Below, piece by piece: positions 1 to 9,269 of a stretch of DNA of 64,000 nt. The stretch comes from CAYZWU01 sp964482235 (lineage in GTDB: Bacteria; Planctomycetota; B15-G4; CAYZWU01). The DNA is taken from the NCBI GenBank assembly GCA_964482235.1, contig CAYZWU010000030.1, positions 5,564 to 69,563 of the forward strand, written 5' to 3'. The translations under genes were made by a program, and so were the position numbers. The notes beneath the pieces were generated by a model, which was not told the DNA's origin, did not search any database, and saw only the letters and a program-made list of their open reading frames with translations. Numbering within the stretch: the stretch's first letter is position 1; each line of letters starts with the position of its first letter.

Positions 1-1746
1 GTTGCGGATCTTGATCGGGATCTTGAAGCGCGGGTGTCTCGATCCGACCACCGTGGCGGTGACCTCGATCTCCGTCATGCCCGTAGCCACGACGTGCAAC
101 ACGCGGATCTTCATGGGGGCTTCCTCGATGAACTTTTCGATCTCGAGATATCCCACAACGGCGTCGGATGCGTTGAGGAAGAGGACCAGGTTCTTGTCCT
201 TGGGGAAGTTGACGTCGTCCTTGGCCTTGTGGACCGCACCGATCTTCTCCAGCTCCCGGTCGGCGCGCTCGTCCTCGGCCTTGGCCGCTTCCTTCTCCTT
301 GCGCTCCTCTTCAGCCTCGCGTCTTGCCTTTTCCTCCGCCTCGAGCCGGGCTTTCTTCTGCTCCTCGGTCTCTTCCTCGGGGACTGCGGGCTTCTCTTCC
401 TCCTCCTCCTTGGCTTCCTCTACACCTTCCTTCTTCGTTTCGTCCGCAACGGTCACGTCTGCAGGAGCGACAGCCGCGGGCTTCTGGCTCTTGTGACGGT
501 AGACGAGGGTGTAGGCGCCGGCCGGAAGGTTCGGCTCCTCGAGAGCACGGGAAAGGGAGATGAGACCTATGGGGAAGTACTCTTCCTGGCTCTCCTTCAC
601 GATCTTGGAGATGCTGACCAGCTGCCTCTCGACCGGGGCGATGACGAAGTGGTCGTAGTTCGTGATGACGGCCATCTTGGGATCCACTTCCTCGATCTCG
701 ACGGCGTAGAAGTTCCTTGTGTCCCACTTCTTGTCCACCATGTACTTCGAGTTCAGCTCCTCGCGGGCGTGGTTGAAGATGTCGATTCCGGGATCGGGCG
801 ACTTGATGCAGCGGAATCCCACGGAGTCGAAGTTGTTCGACGGCGCGAACTTGTCGCGGATGGCCAGCATGTTGGGCACATCGCCGAGGTGGTAATGCCC
901 GCTTTTGAGCACGTAGTAGCGATGATCGAAATCGGGCCTCACGGTCTTCTTTTCCCTGCCGATCTTCAGGGTGATCGCCTTGAACTTGTCGTACTCGACA
1001 TAGGGGCTGCTCGTCCATTCCCAGACGCCGGCGGTCATGTCCAGGATGCCGAAGGGCGACGCGCCGTCGGGATAGGAGCCCACGGCGACCATCGAGTTCC
1101 TCCTGTTCTGGCAGAGCTTGGGATTCCACTCGTCGCCCCAGGCGTAGCGGCGGCCGTCGTCTCCGCCGGCGGCCCGCATCCACTCGAGCTCGGTTGGAAT
1201 GCGCTTGCCGCACCACCGGGCGAATTCGCAGGCCTCGTAGTAGCTCACGTTGCGGACCGGGAACCGCGCCTGGTTTTCCGGATAGCTCATGCCTCCGTCG
1301 GGACCCTTTCCCCAGGCGAGGGTTTTGAGGTCATTGCTCGGCTTCCGGCCCGTGGCGTCGAGATAGGCTTTCCACTGGGCGTTGGTCACCTCGCACTTGT
1401 CGCAGAAGAACTCCGGCACCATCTCGCGCGGCGTGTGCTTCGGCATGGAGGCGGAAAGGTTCCTCATAACGGTGGGATCGCCTTCTCCGAACTCTTCCAC
1501 TTCCTTCTTGCTCAATCCGAGAACGGTCTTGCCGGCCGGGACCTTCACCATGTCGAGAGGCGGCTTCGAGTTGCCCAGGCGGGCAGCTCCGTCGGTTCCG
1601 CGGGTGGTGGTTTCCTTTTCAGGTTCCGGCGAGTTGGAGGCCGCTGCCGTCTGCAGAGGCAGGGATGCCAGCGACAGGACTAGGGTAAGAAATAGAACAA
1701 ATGAAACGATCTGTTTCGAAACAGGATATTCGGCATTGCGTGACAT
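1..1746 (-). CDS. Secreted FGE-sulfatase (SUMF1-like) domain protein with Lys/Glu-rich coiled segment, 3' end cut by window edge
   Basis: The frame is open for 582 codons from ATG at 1746 to the window edge, so the C-terminus is missing. An AGGAG stands 8 nt before the ATG. Residues ~10-35 form a signal peptide (hydrophobic run FVLFLTLVLSLASL). Residues ~60-330 carry the FGE-sulfatase fold: VPAGKTVLG, CDKCEVTNAQW, PVRNVSYYEACEFARWCGKR, PTELEWMRAAGG, YAWGDEW, GVWEWTSSP and a C-terminal GFRCIKSP. Residues ~430-505 are a Lys/Glu-rich, probably coiled segment, followed by a beta-rich tail. Members of this fold include the sulfatase-activating oxidase, but most multi-copy bacterial versions have no known reaction. 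I infer an exported binding or structural role. Two more FGE domains occur in this window. Confidence 0.85.
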   Translation of the reverse strand, partial: MSRNAEYPVSKQIVSFVLFLTLVLSLASLPLQTAAASNSPEPEKETTTRGTDGAARLGNSKPPLDMVKVPAGKTVLGLSKKEVEEFGEGDPTVMRNLSASMPKHTPREMVPEFFCDKCEVTNAQWKAYLDATGRKPSNDLKTLAWGKGPDGGMSYPENQARFPVRNVSYYEACEFARWCGKRIPTELEWMRAAGGDDGRRYAWGDEWNPKLCQNRRNSMVAVGSYPDGASPFGILDMTAGVWEWTSSPYVEYDKFKAITLKIGREKKTVRPDFDHRYYVLKSGHYHLGDVPNMLAIRDKFAPSNNFDSVGFRCIKSPDPGIDIFNHAREELNSKYMVDKKWDTRNFYAVEIEEVDPKMAVITNYDHFVIAPVERQLVSISKIVKESQEEYFPIGLISLSRALEEPNLPAGAYTLVYRHKSQKPAAVAPADVTVADETKKEGVEEAKEEEEEKPAVPEEETEEQKKARLEAEEKARREAEEERKEKEAAKAEDERADRELEKIGAVHKAKDDVNFPKDKNLVLFLNASDAVVGYLEIEKFIEEAPMKIRVLHVVATGMTEIEVTATVVGSRHPRFKIPIKIRN

Positions 1747-2220
1747 GAAACCTGCTCCTAATCCATGGGGTCTCGAAAGTTGACCAGTATTAAATCCACA
1801 CCGATTTTTATGATTTACCGTCAAAACGGGAGAGAGTAACAAAGGCGGATGCCAGCGTCAATGGGGCTGGGAAATCTCGCATCCCAGGATTTCGGGTTTT
1901 CTTTTTTTTTGAATTTCCGATCGTGCCGTGTAATTCTCGCTTCAGTGCGGTCTTACGAAGCCGTCGGATGTTTCGTTCATTCAGGGAACGATTTTTCACC
2001 CTCTTCCGGCATTGTCAATTCCTTGCCATTTTCCGTGATTTGCCGGGCTTTCGAGCGGAGACGCGGAAAAAGAAGCCGCGCCTTCGTTCTCGAAGCAGTT
2101 CAGCGGCAGTCTCTTACAGCCGCAAGCCGTCATTCGGTGCGGTACTTGGAATCGAGAGGCCCCATCGTGTATCATCATTACCTTTTCCAGAAGCTTCGAT
2201 CATGAAAGGATGGCAGCTTC
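1747..2220. other. Divergent intergenic region between the FGE gene and rluD
   Basis: 474 bases, more AT-rich than the flanking genes, between two divergent starts. It holds a T-run near 1905 and the candidate rluD promoter listed separately. I see no convincing small gene, tRNA fold or riboswitch. The promoter of the minus-strand gene was not resolved. Confidence 0.6.
2146..2175 (+). promoter_or_regulatory. Candidate sigma-70-type promoter for rluD
   Basis: TTGGAA (2146-2151), an 18-bp spacer and TATCAT (2170-2175) lie 45 nt upstream of the rluD start. Spacing is normal and the -35 box deviates from consensus. Called by eye only. Confidence 0.35.
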
Positions 2221-3228
2221 ATGACGGAACCGGAAAAGAGCGTGCAGGAGATCGAGATCTCGGCCAAGGAGTCGGGCAGGCGGATCGACCGGTTCCTCGG
2301 CCACCGGCTCTTTCCCGACTACTCCAGAAGCTACCTGACCGGCCTGATCGAGGCGGGACGGATCAAGGTGGACGGCAAGAGGGTTCGCAAGAACTACCGG
2401 CTCGCCGAGGGCGAGACGATCACTCTCGAGCTGACGGCTCCCAACCCCCAGACGCCGGAGGCGGAGGACATTCCCCTCGAGATCATTCACGAGGAGGAGC
2501 AGTTCGTCGTCATCAACAAGCCGGACGGCTTCATCGTCCATCCCGGCACGGGAGCGAAGAGCGGCACCCTGGTGAACGCCCTGCTGCATCGGTATCCCGA
2601 CCTGGCCCGCGTGGGGATCGCCTACCGGCCCGGCATCGTGCATCGGCTCGACAAGGAGACAACGGGGATCATCCTCGTGGCGCGAACCAACCTCGCACGC
2701 TACAACCTTGTGGAGCAGTTCAAGAGCCGCAAGGTCGAGAAGGAATACCTCGCAGTGGCGGTGGGCGACATCGCGATCCACTCGGACTACATCGACCTGC
2801 CCCTCGGACGTGATCCCAAAAACCCCGAGAAGATGAAGGTGGATCCGGTGAACGGCAAGCCGGCCTCGTCGTTCTACGAGGTCGTGGAGCATTTCGAGGA
2901 CTCCTGCCTGGTGAAGATCCAGCTGCACACGGGCCGCACCCACCAGATCCGCGTTCACATGACCCATCTCGGATTTCCTCTCGTGGGCGATGCCGTCTAC
3001 GGGCGCGGCAAGAACCAGAAGTACTCCGCGAAGATGAAGGAGGCCGCCTCGGCGGGAAAGGTGCTGCCGGTGATCGACCGCCATGCACTGCACGCCTGGA
3101 AACTCTCCTTTCTCCATCCCGAATCGGGGGAGCGTGTCTACTTCGAGGCTCCGCTGCCGCGCGACCTGGAGCAGCTCATCGAGTGGCTGCGGGCGGAACG
3201 GGATGGATCGGATGAAACGCCGGCCTGA
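2221..3228 (+). CDS. rluD: RluA-family 23S rRNA pseudouridine synthase (RluC/RluD type)
   Basis: 335 residues, the usual RluD length. Residues ~15-75 form an S4 RNA-binding domain (SGRRIDRFLGHRL ... GRIKVDGKRV). The catalytic domain has VINKPDGFIVHPG (~97-109) and the RluA signature HRLDKETTG at 141-149, in which D144 is the catalytic aspartate; LHTGRTHQIRVHM follows downstream. Members isomerise uridines in 23S rRNA (helix 69 for RluD). RluC and RluD cannot be told apart with certainty here. A weak SD (AAAGGA) stands about 10 nt before the ATG. The mutase gene follows after 42 nt, so read-through transcription is possible. Confidence 0.9.
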   Translation: MTEPEKSVQEIEISAKESGRRIDRFLGHRLFPDYSRSYLTGLIEAGRIKVDGKRVRKNYRLAEGETITLELTAPNPQTPEAEDIPLEIIHEEEQFVVINKPDGFIVHPGTGAKSGTLVNALLHRYPDLARVGIAYRPGIVHRLDKETTGIILVARTNLARYNLVEQFKSRKVEKEYLAVAVGDIAIHSDYIDLPLGRDPKNPEKMKVDPVNGKPASSFYEVVEHFEDSCLVKIQLHTGRTHQIRVHMTHLGFPLVGDAVYGRGKNQKYSAKMKEAASAGKVLPVIDRHALHAWKLSFLHPESGERVYFEAPLPRDLEQLIEWLRAERDGSDETPA

Positions 3229-3270
3229 ACAGAGAGCTAGATCCGACAGCTTGAACTGGAGTGAAGCAAC

Positions 3271-4911
3271 ATGGGGAAAGAATACGAAGAGTGGCTTTCA
3301 GGCAGCTATCAGCCGGCAATGGACAGGGTGAAGGGAAAGAGCCCGCGCCGGCCCGAGACCTCGTCGGGATACGTTCCCGATCCTCTCTACCTGCCCCGCG
3401 ACGAGGAGGAGGCGGCGCGCCTCGGCTTTCCGGGACATTTCCCGTTCCTGCGGGGAATCTATCCCTCCATGTACAGGGGGAGGTTCTGGACGATGCGCCA
3501 GTATGCCGGGTTCTCCTCGGCCGAGGAAACGAACCGCCGGTTTCGCTACCTCCTCGAGCAGGGGCAGACCGGGCTTTCCGTGGCCTTCGACCTGCCCACG
3601 CAGATCGGCTTCGATCCCGATGATCCGGTCTCCGAGGGCGAGGTGGGCAAGGTGGGGGTCTCCATCGCCACCCTCGACGACCTCGACCGCCTCCTCGACG
3701 GGATTCCCCTGGACAAGGTCTCGATCTCGATGACGATCAATGCCACTGCCTCGATCCTGCTGGCCATGCTGGCGGCGCTGGCCGAGCGGCGCGGCGTCGA
3801 TCCCGCCTCGCTGCGCGGGACGATCCAGAACGACATCCTCAAGGAGTACGTCGCCAGGGGCACCTACCGTTTTCCCGTGGCGCCGTCGATGCGCCTGATC
3901 ACCGACATCTTCCGCTTCACCCGGGAGGATCTGCCGCGCTTCAATCCGATCTCGATCTCGGGCTACCACATGCGGGAGGCCGGGTGCACCGCCGTACAGG
4001 AGATCGCCTTCACCCTGGCCAACGGCATCGCCTACGTGGAAGCGGCTCTCGACGCCGGCCTCGACGTGGACTCCTTTGCCGGCAGGCTCTCCTTCTTCTT
4101 CAACGCCCACAACAACTTCCTGGAAGAAGTGGCCAAGTTCCGCGCCGCCCGCCGGCTCTGGGCAGCGATCATGAAGGAGCGCTTCCAGGCGAAGGACGAG
4201 AAGTCGATGATGCTTCGGTTCCACACCCAGACGGCCGGCTCCACGCTCACCGCGGTCCAGCCGGAAGTGAACGTGGTGCGCGTCACGCTCCAGGCCCTGG
4301 CCGCCGTCCTGGGCGGCACCCAGTCGCTGCACACCAACTCGATGGACGAGGCGCTGGCCCTCCCATCGGAGAAGTCGGCCCGCATCGCGCTCCGCACGCA
4401 GCAGGTCATCGGTCTCGAGAGCGGCGTCACCGACACGGCCGATCCGCTCGGCGGCGCACCCTACGTGGAAGCGCTCACCGACCGGCTCGAGCAGGAGGCG
4501 CGCGGGATCATCGACGGGATCGACAAGAAGGGCGGCGCGGTCAAGGCGGTGGAGAGCGGCTACGTGGCCGCCGAGATCGCCGCGGCGGCGTACAAGATCC
4601 AGATGGCCCAGGAGTCCGGCGAGGAAGTCGTGGTGGGCGTCAACCGCTTTCAGGTGGACGAGCCTCCGGTGCAGGACCTCCTCAGGGTGGACGACTCGCT
4701 GCGGCGCGAGAGGATAGCCCAGCTGGAAGAATCCCGGAAGGCGCGGGATGGCGCGAGCTGCGGGGAGGCGCTGGATCGGCTGGAAGCCCGTGCCCGCGAT
4801 GAGGCATCGACCCTCATGCCCGCCCTGACCGATGCCGTGAAGGCGGGCGCCTCGATCGGCGAGATCTGCGCCGCGCTGGAAAAGGTCTTCGGCCGGTTCC
4901 GGGCGAGCTGA
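3271..4911 (+). CDS. mcmA1: Methylmalonyl-CoA mutase, large (catalytic) subunit without B12 domain
   Basis: 546 residues covering only the substrate-binding TIM barrel; the C-terminal B12-binding domain of fused mutases is absent. Numbering sits 11 below the Propionibacterium enzyme: Y78 (RQYAGF) matches Tyr89, H233 (SGYHMREAG) matches His244, and R196 (KEYVARGTYRFP) matches Arg207, which binds the methylmalonyl carboxylate. Isobutyryl-CoA mutases have Phe and Gln at the first and third of these positions, so methylmalonyl-CoA is the likely substrate. The enzyme interconverts (R)-methylmalonyl-CoA and succinyl-CoA using adenosylcobalamin. It needs a separate small B12-binding subunit, which is not in this window. 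GGAG stands 9 nt before the ATG. First gene of a five-gene propionyl-CoA operon. Confidence 0.93.
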   Translation: MGKEYEEWLSGSYQPAMDRVKGKSPRRPETSSGYVPDPLYLPRDEEEAARLGFPGHFPFLRGIYPSMYRGRFWTMRQYAGFSSAEETNRRFRYLLEQGQTGLSVAFDLPTQIGFDPDDPVSEGEVGKVGVSIATLDDLDRLLDGIPLDKVSISMTINATASILLAMLAALAERRGVDPASLRGTIQNDILKEYVARGTYRFPVAPSMRLITDIFRFTREDLPRFNPISISGYHMREAGCTAVQEIAFTLANGIAYVEAALDAGLDVDSFAGRLSFFFNAHNNFLEEVAKFRAARRLWAAIMKERFQAKDEKSMMLRFHTQTAGSTLTAVQPEVNVVRVTLQALAAVLGGTQSLHTNSMDEALALPSEKSARIALRTQQVIGLESGVTDTADPLGGAPYVEALTDRLEQEARGIIDGIDKKGGAVKAVESGYVAAEIAAAAYKIQMAQESGEEVVVGVNRFQVDEPPVQDLLRVDDSLRRERIAQLEESRKARDGASCGEALDRLEARARDEASTLMPALTDAVKAGASIGEICAALEKVFGRFRAS

Positions 4912-4967
4912 TCCCGGACCGGCGGACGCTCTGTCAAAGCTCCCAGGAAAATCAGGAGAAGGATCAA

Positions 4968-5366
4968 ATGGTAGATTCGCTGGACCACGTGGCCATCGCC
5001 GTCCGATCGATCGACGAGGCGCTTCCCTTCTACAGGGATGTCCTCGGACTCGACCTGCTCGGCTTCGAGGAGGTTCCCACGCAGAAGATCAAGGTGGCCG
5101 TGCTTTCCGCCGGCCAGACCCGCATCGAGCTTCTCGAGCCGGTCTCCCCCGAGAGCCCTGTCCAGAAGTATCTCGACAAGAACGGCGAGGGGCTCCACCA
5201 CATCGCCTTCAGGTCGGACGGGATCGAGGCGGAGCTCGATCGACTCGACAGGGCCGGCATCCGGCTCGTGGACCGGTCGCCCCGCCCCGGCGCCGAGGGC
5301 GCCCGGATCGCCTTTCTCCATCCCAAGGCAACGGGCAAGGTCCTGATCGAGCTGGTGGAGCGTTGA
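4968..5366 (+). CDS. mce: Methylmalonyl-CoA epimerase
   Basis: 132 residues of the vicinal-oxygen-chelate (glyoxalase) fold, the usual family length. Metal ligands are visible as H7 (LDHVAIAV), H77 or H78 (GLHHIAF) and E128 (KVLIELVER). It interconverts (S)- and (R)-methylmalonyl-CoA, linking the carboxylase product to the mutase substrate. It lies 56 nt after the mutase and before the carboxylase genes, which separates it from other glyoxalase-fold enzymes. AGGAG stands in front of the ATG. Confidence 0.95.
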   Translation: MVDSLDHVAIAVRSIDEALPFYRDVLGLDLLGFEEVPTQKIKVAVLSAGQTRIELLEPVSPESPVQKYLDKNGEGLHHIAFRSDGIEAELDRLDRAGIRLVDRSPRPGAEGARIAFLHPKATGKVLIELVER

Positions 5367-5495
5367 ACTCGGCCCATCGGCATTGCATTCGACGGAACCA
5401 GTGGGTAAGATCCGTGATTCACATAGGATGTAGTTGAAGAAGAACCGGCTGCCGACTCGACCTCGTGCAGCCTTTCGATTCGGTTGGAAGGTAAG

Positions 5496-7040
5496 ATGTC
5501 CTCCAGACAAAAGACACTCGAAGAGAAGAACAGGGCCGCCCTTCTCGGCGGCGGCGAGAAGAGAATCAAGGCCCAGCACGACAAGGGAAAGCTCACGGCG
5601 CGCGAGAGGGTCGACCTTCTGCTCGACGAGAGCTCGTTCAACGAGATCGATCGCTTCGCGGCCCACCGCACGACCGACTTCGGGATGGGGGACAAGAAGA
5701 TCCCGGGCGACGGCGTGGTGACGGGATACGGCACCATCGACGGCCGCCGGGTCTACGTCTTCTCCCAGGATTTCACCGTCTTCGGCGGCTCGCTCGGCGA
5801 GGCCCACGCGCGGAAGATCTGCAAGATCATGGACATGGCCATGAAGGTTGGCGTGCCGGTGATCGGCCTCAACGATTCGGGCGGCGCCCGGATCCAGGAA
5901 GGGGTGATCTCCCTCGGCGGCTATGCCGACATCTTCCTGCGCAACACCCTGGCCTCGGGCGTGGTGCCCCAGCTTTCGGCCATCATGGGGCCCTGCGCCG
6001 GCGGCGCGGTCTACTCGCCGGCCATCACGGACTTCATCTTCATGGTGGAGGAAACCTCCTACATGTACGTCACCGGTCCCCAGGTGGTGAAGACCGTGAC
6101 GCACGAGGAGGTGACGCACGAGGAGCTCGGCGGCGCCATGACGCACGCGTCCCGCTCCGGCGTGGCGCACTTCAGCGCCGGCTCGGACCTCGAGTGCCTG
6201 GCCAAGATGCGGAAGCTCTTCAGCTACCTGCCCCTGAACAACATGGAGGATCCCCCGATCCTCGACACGGGCGACGATCCCGAGCGGCGCGACGAGAGCC
6301 TGAACAGCCTGATCCCGGAGAATCCGAACAAGCCCTACGACATCAAGGACGTGATCCAGTCCGTTCTGGACAACGGCGATTTCATGGAGGTCCACGAGCA
6401 TTATGCGAGGAACCTCGTGGTGGGTTTCGGGAGGATCGACGGGCGCTCCGTCGGAATCCTGGCCAACCAGCCCGCCGTGCTGGCCGGAACGCTCGACATC
6501 GATTCGTCGCTCAAGGGGGCGCGCTTCGTCCGCTTCTGCGACTGCTTCAACATCCCCCTGATCACCTTCGAGGATGTTCCCGGCTTCCTTCCCGGAACGA
6601 ACCAGGAGTATGGCGGGATCATCAAGCACGGGGCCAAGCTGCTCTACGCCTACTGCGAGGCCACCGTTCCCAAGATCACGGTAATCACCCGCAAGGCCTA
6701 CGGCGGCGCCTACGACGTGCTCTCGTCCAAGCACATCCGCGGCGACATGAACTTCGCCTGGCCCTCGGCGGAGATCGCCGTCATGGGGCCCGACGGGGCG
6801 GTGAAGATCATCTTCAGGAGGGAGATCGAAGAGGCGGAGGACAAGAAGGCGGCCGAGGAGAAGCTGGTGAACGAGTACAGGGAAAGGTTCGCCAACCCTT
6901 ACATCGCCGCCGAGATGGGATACCTGGACGAGGTGATCCTGCCGTCCGAGACGAGGTGGAAGCTCGTTTCCGCCCTGCGGCTCCTGGCCACGAAGAGAGA
7001 GAAGAATCCGCCGAAGAAGCATGGCAACATCCCGATCTGA
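5496..7040 (+). CDS. pccB: Propionyl-CoA carboxylase beta subunit (carboxyltransferase)
   Basis: 514 residues from ATG 5496, which has GGAAGG 4 nt upstream; an in-frame TTG at 5484 adds four residues but has no SD. Both crotonase-like halves are complete: VFSQDFTVFGGSLGEAHARKI and LNDSGGARIQEGV with MGPCAGGAVYSPA in the N-half, and ITFEDVPGFLPGTNQEY with ITRKAYGGAYDVL in the C-half. It transfers carboxylate from carboxybiotin to propionyl-CoA, giving (S)-methylmalonyl-CoA. A biotin carboxylase and a carrier gene follow directly, so this is an ATP-dependent carboxylase rather than a sodium-pumping decarboxylase. Propionyl-CoA specificity is inferred from the operon. Confidence 0.92.
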   Translation: MSSRQKTLEEKNRAALLGGGEKRIKAQHDKGKLTARERVDLLLDESSFNEIDRFAAHRTTDFGMGDKKIPGDGVVTGYGTIDGRRVYVFSQDFTVFGGSLGEAHARKICKIMDMAMKVGVPVIGLNDSGGARIQEGVISLGGYADIFLRNTLASGVVPQLSAIMGPCAGGAVYSPAITDFIFMVEETSYMYVTGPQVVKTVTHEEVTHEELGGAMTHASRSGVAHFSAGSDLECLAKMRKLFSYLPLNNMEDPPILDTGDDPERRDESLNSLIPENPNKPYDIKDVIQSVLDNGDFMEVHEHYARNLVVGFGRIDGRSVGILANQPAVLAGTLDIDSSLKGARFVRFCDCFNIPLITFEDVPGFLPGTNQEYGGIIKHGAKLLYAYCEATVPKITVITRKAYGGAYDVLSSKHIRGDMNFAWPSAEIAVMGPDGAVKIIFRREIEEAEDKKAAEEKLVNEYRERFANPYIAAEMGYLDEVILPSETRWKLVSALRLLATKREKNPPKKHGNIPI

Positions 7041-7079
7041 GACCGGATCGAGTCAAGTCGTTAGAGGCAAGGAAAGCCC

Positions 7080-8591
7080 ATGGTGTTCAAGAAAGTGCTG
7101 ATCGCGAACAGAGGTGAGATCGCTCTCCGCGTCATCCGGTCGTGTCGCGAGATGGGCATCGAGTCGGTGGCCGTCTACTCCGAGGCGGACAGGGACAGCC
7201 TGCACGTCCGCTGGGCCGACGAGGCGTGGTGCATCGGTCCTCCTCCTTCGTCCGAATCGTATCTTTGCGCGGACAAGATCCTCGACGTGGCCAGGCGCTC
7301 CGGCGCCGAGGCGATCCATCCCGGCTACGGCTTCCTGGCCGAGAACGCCGGGTTTGCCGACGCCTGCGAGGAAGCCGGCTTCGTCTTCGTCGGCCCTCCC
7401 GGCAACGTCATCCGCGCTATGGGGGACAAGATCGAGGCGAGGCGGCTGATGAGCGGGGCCGACGTCCCGGTCATGCCCGGCACGGAAGGGGAGATCGCCA
7501 CGATCGACGAGCTTAAGGCCACGGCGGAGTCCGTCGGCTTCCCGATGATGATCAAGGCGTCGGGCGGCGGCGGCGGAAAGGGGATCCGCATCGTCCACGA
7601 GGCCTCGGAGATGGAGAAGGCCTTCGACATGGCCCGGTCCGAGGCGGGCAAGGCCTTCGGCAATCCGACGGTCTACGTGGAGCGCTACCTGAAGAACCCC
7701 CGGCACATCGAGTTCCAGGTCATGGCGGACAACCATGGCAACGTGATCCACCTCTTCGAGAGGGAGTGCTCGATCCAGCGCCGCCACCAGAAGATCATCG
7801 AGGAGACACCGTCGCCCCTGGTGGATGAGAAGATGCGCCGGCAGATGGGTGATGTGGCGATCCGGGCCTGCACCTCGATCGGCTACCGCAATGCCGGGAC
7901 GGTGGAGTTCCTGGTGGACGAGAATCGGAAATTCTATTTTCTCGAGATGAACACGCGCCTCCAGGTGGAGCATCCGATCACCGAGCAGGTGACGGGGATC
8001 GACCTCGTACGCCTCCAGCTCGATATCGCCTCGGGCGTGCCGCTCTCGATCCGGCAGAGCGATCTGAAGCAGCGCGGCCACTCGATCGAGGCCCGGATCT
8101 GCGCCGAGGATGTGGCTTCGGGTTTCCTTCCCTCCATCGGCCGCGTCACCAGCCTCGACATCCCCGGCGGATCGGGTGTCCGTCTCGACTCCGCGCTGTT
8201 CAAGGGCATGGACATCCCTGTCTACTACGATCCCATGCTGGCCAAGCTGGTGGTTCGCGGCGCGACGCGCGACAGGGCGATCGACAGGCTCAAGCGCTGC
8301 CTCGGCGAGCTTCACATCATCGGCGTCAGCACCAACGTCTCCTTCCTCCTGGCAATCCTGGAGACCAACGCTTTCCAGTCCGGTGCGTATCATACGGGAT
8401 ACGTGGAGGAGAGCCTGGACGGGATCTTGAAGAAAACGGGTCCGGAGAAGAGCGAGAACATCGCCCTGGCCGCGGCGATTCTCTCCCACACCCAGAGAAA
8501 GCACAGGTCGCGGCAGCTCCAGGGGCGTAGCCAATCCGGCCTCTCGCCCTGGACGGCTGCCTTCAGGCCGGGGGAGCCGAGTCGATCATGA
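7080..8591 (+). CDS. accC: Acyl-CoA carboxylase biotin carboxylase subunit (alpha)
   Basis: 503 residues. The N-terminal domain reads KVLIANRGEIALRVIRSCREMGI. The ATP-grasp domain has the glycine loop KASGGGGGKGIRI (~157-169) and the FLEMNTRLQVEHPITEQVTGIDLV signature, spread over more than one line of the protein. The C-terminal biotin-carboxylase domain has RGHSIEARICAED. It carboxylates biotin with ATP and bicarbonate. The biotinyl domain is not fused but encoded by the next gene, whose ATG overlaps this stop (ATGA at 8588-8591), implying translational coupling. A ~45-residue tail follows the usual end of the domain. AAGGA stands 6 nt before the ATG. It could also feed an acetyl-CoA carboxylase; the operon argues for propionyl-CoA. 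Confidence 0.92.
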   Translation: MVFKKVLIANRGEIALRVIRSCREMGIESVAVYSEADRDSLHVRWADEAWCIGPPPSSESYLCADKILDVARRSGAEAIHPGYGFLAENAGFADACEEAGFVFVGPPGNVIRAMGDKIEARRLMSGADVPVMPGTEGEIATIDELKATAESVGFPMMIKASGGGGGKGIRIVHEASEMEKAFDMARSEAGKAFGNPTVYVERYLKNPRHIEFQVMADNHGNVIHLFERECSIQRRHQKIIEETPSPLVDEKMRRQMGDVAIRACTSIGYRNAGTVEFLVDENRKFYFLEMNTRLQVEHPITEQVTGIDLVRLQLDIASGVPLSIRQSDLKQRGHSIEARICAEDVASGFLPSIGRVTSLDIPGGSGVRLDSALFKGMDIPVYYDPMLAKLVVRGATRDRAIDRLKRCLGELHIIGVSTNVSFLLAILETNAFQSGAYHTGYVEESLDGILKKTGPEKSENIALAAAILSHTQRKHRSRQLQGRSQSGLSPWTAAFRPGEPSRS

Positions 8592-9088
8592 AGTACTACG
8601 TCACGATGAACGACCGGGAGACCGAAGTCGATATCCGCGAAGAGAAGGGAGAGGTCCTGGGCACGCTGGATGGAAAGACATACCGTCTGCACTGTTCGGT
8701 GGTGGAGCCCGGTTCCAAGTACTCCGTCCTGATCGGCCACGAATCGCTCAACGTGACGGTCAATCCGCTGGCTTCCGAGCTGGCCATGGTCATTTCAGGC
8801 CACCTCTACAGCACGCGGGTGCTGGACGAGCGGGAGCGAGGGGCCCTGGCCCTGGAAAAGACGTGCGAGCAGAAGGGCGGCGTGGAGAAGAGCGTGATGC
8901 CCGGCATCGTGCGCAAGATCTTCGTGGCCGAGGGCGACGAGGTGGAGGCCGGATCGCCGCTCCTCATCCTCGAGGCGATGAAGATGGAGAACGAGATCGT
9001 TGCCAGCGGCGTGGGTATTGTGTCGAAAGTGCATATCAAGCAAGGAGATGCGGTCAACTCGAACGACCCGCTCGTGACGATAGGGTAG
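8588..9088 (+). CDS. Biotin carboxyl carrier protein (biotinyl domain)
   Basis: 166 residues. The C-terminal ~70 residues are a biotinyl domain: VMPGIVRKIFVAEGDEVEAG, then EAMKMENEIVAS with K132 as the biotinylation site. The N-terminal ~90 residues resemble the linker and pre-biotinyl part of alpha chains, as if a full alpha subunit had been split. The start codon overlaps the stop of the biotin carboxylase. It carries carboxybiotin between the two enzyme subunits and ends the operon. Confidence 0.93.
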   Translation: MKYYVTMNDRETEVDIREEKGEVLGTLDGKTYRLHCSVVEPGSKYSVLIGHESLNVTVNPLASELAMVISGHLYSTRVLDERERGALALEKTCEQKGGVEKSVMPGIVRKIFVAEGDEVEAGSPLLILEAMKMENEIVASGVGIVSKVHIKQGDAVNSNDPLVTIG

Positions 9089-9111
9089 GATCCGCTCCCA
9101 GGATTCCTTTT

Positions 9112-9132
9112 GATGATTTTGCTGAAATCATC
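9112..9132 (+). terminator. Hairpin after the carboxylase operon
   Basis: Perfect 8-bp stem (GATGATTT / AAATCATC) with a 5-nt loop, 24 nt after the carrier gene stop. There is no T-run, so it is at best a weak or Rho-assisted terminator or a 3'-end stabiliser. Confidence 0.35.
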
Positions 9133-9174
9133 GGAACCGGGGAGAAAGAGAACCGTCTAAGAGTTATTACGTTG

Positions 9175-9203
9175 TTGACGGATCGAATTATTTCAGCTAA
9201 TCC
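9175..9203 (+). promoter_or_regulatory. Candidate promoter for the SurA/PpiC-like gene
   Basis: TTGACG (9175-9180), a 17-bp spacer and TAATCC (9198-9203), 67 nt before the next start and after the operon-end hairpin. The -35 box is good and the -10 box poor. Confidence 0.35.
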
Positions 9204-9269
9204 GGCGTTTTCCCGATGAATTGCCGGACGAAAATAACTGCCGAATATACCATTTGAAAGGTTCTGCAA

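Noticed and set aside
1..1746. True sulfatase-activating enzyme role for the FGE-domain proteins
   Set aside because: No sulfatase gene is in the window and the three copies sit with kinases or alone; catalytic cysteines could not be matched with confidence.
3229..3270. Possible cobalamin riboswitch before the B12-dependent mutase
   Set aside because: The gap after rluD is only 42 nt, too short for the aptamer, and no B12-box sequence is present.
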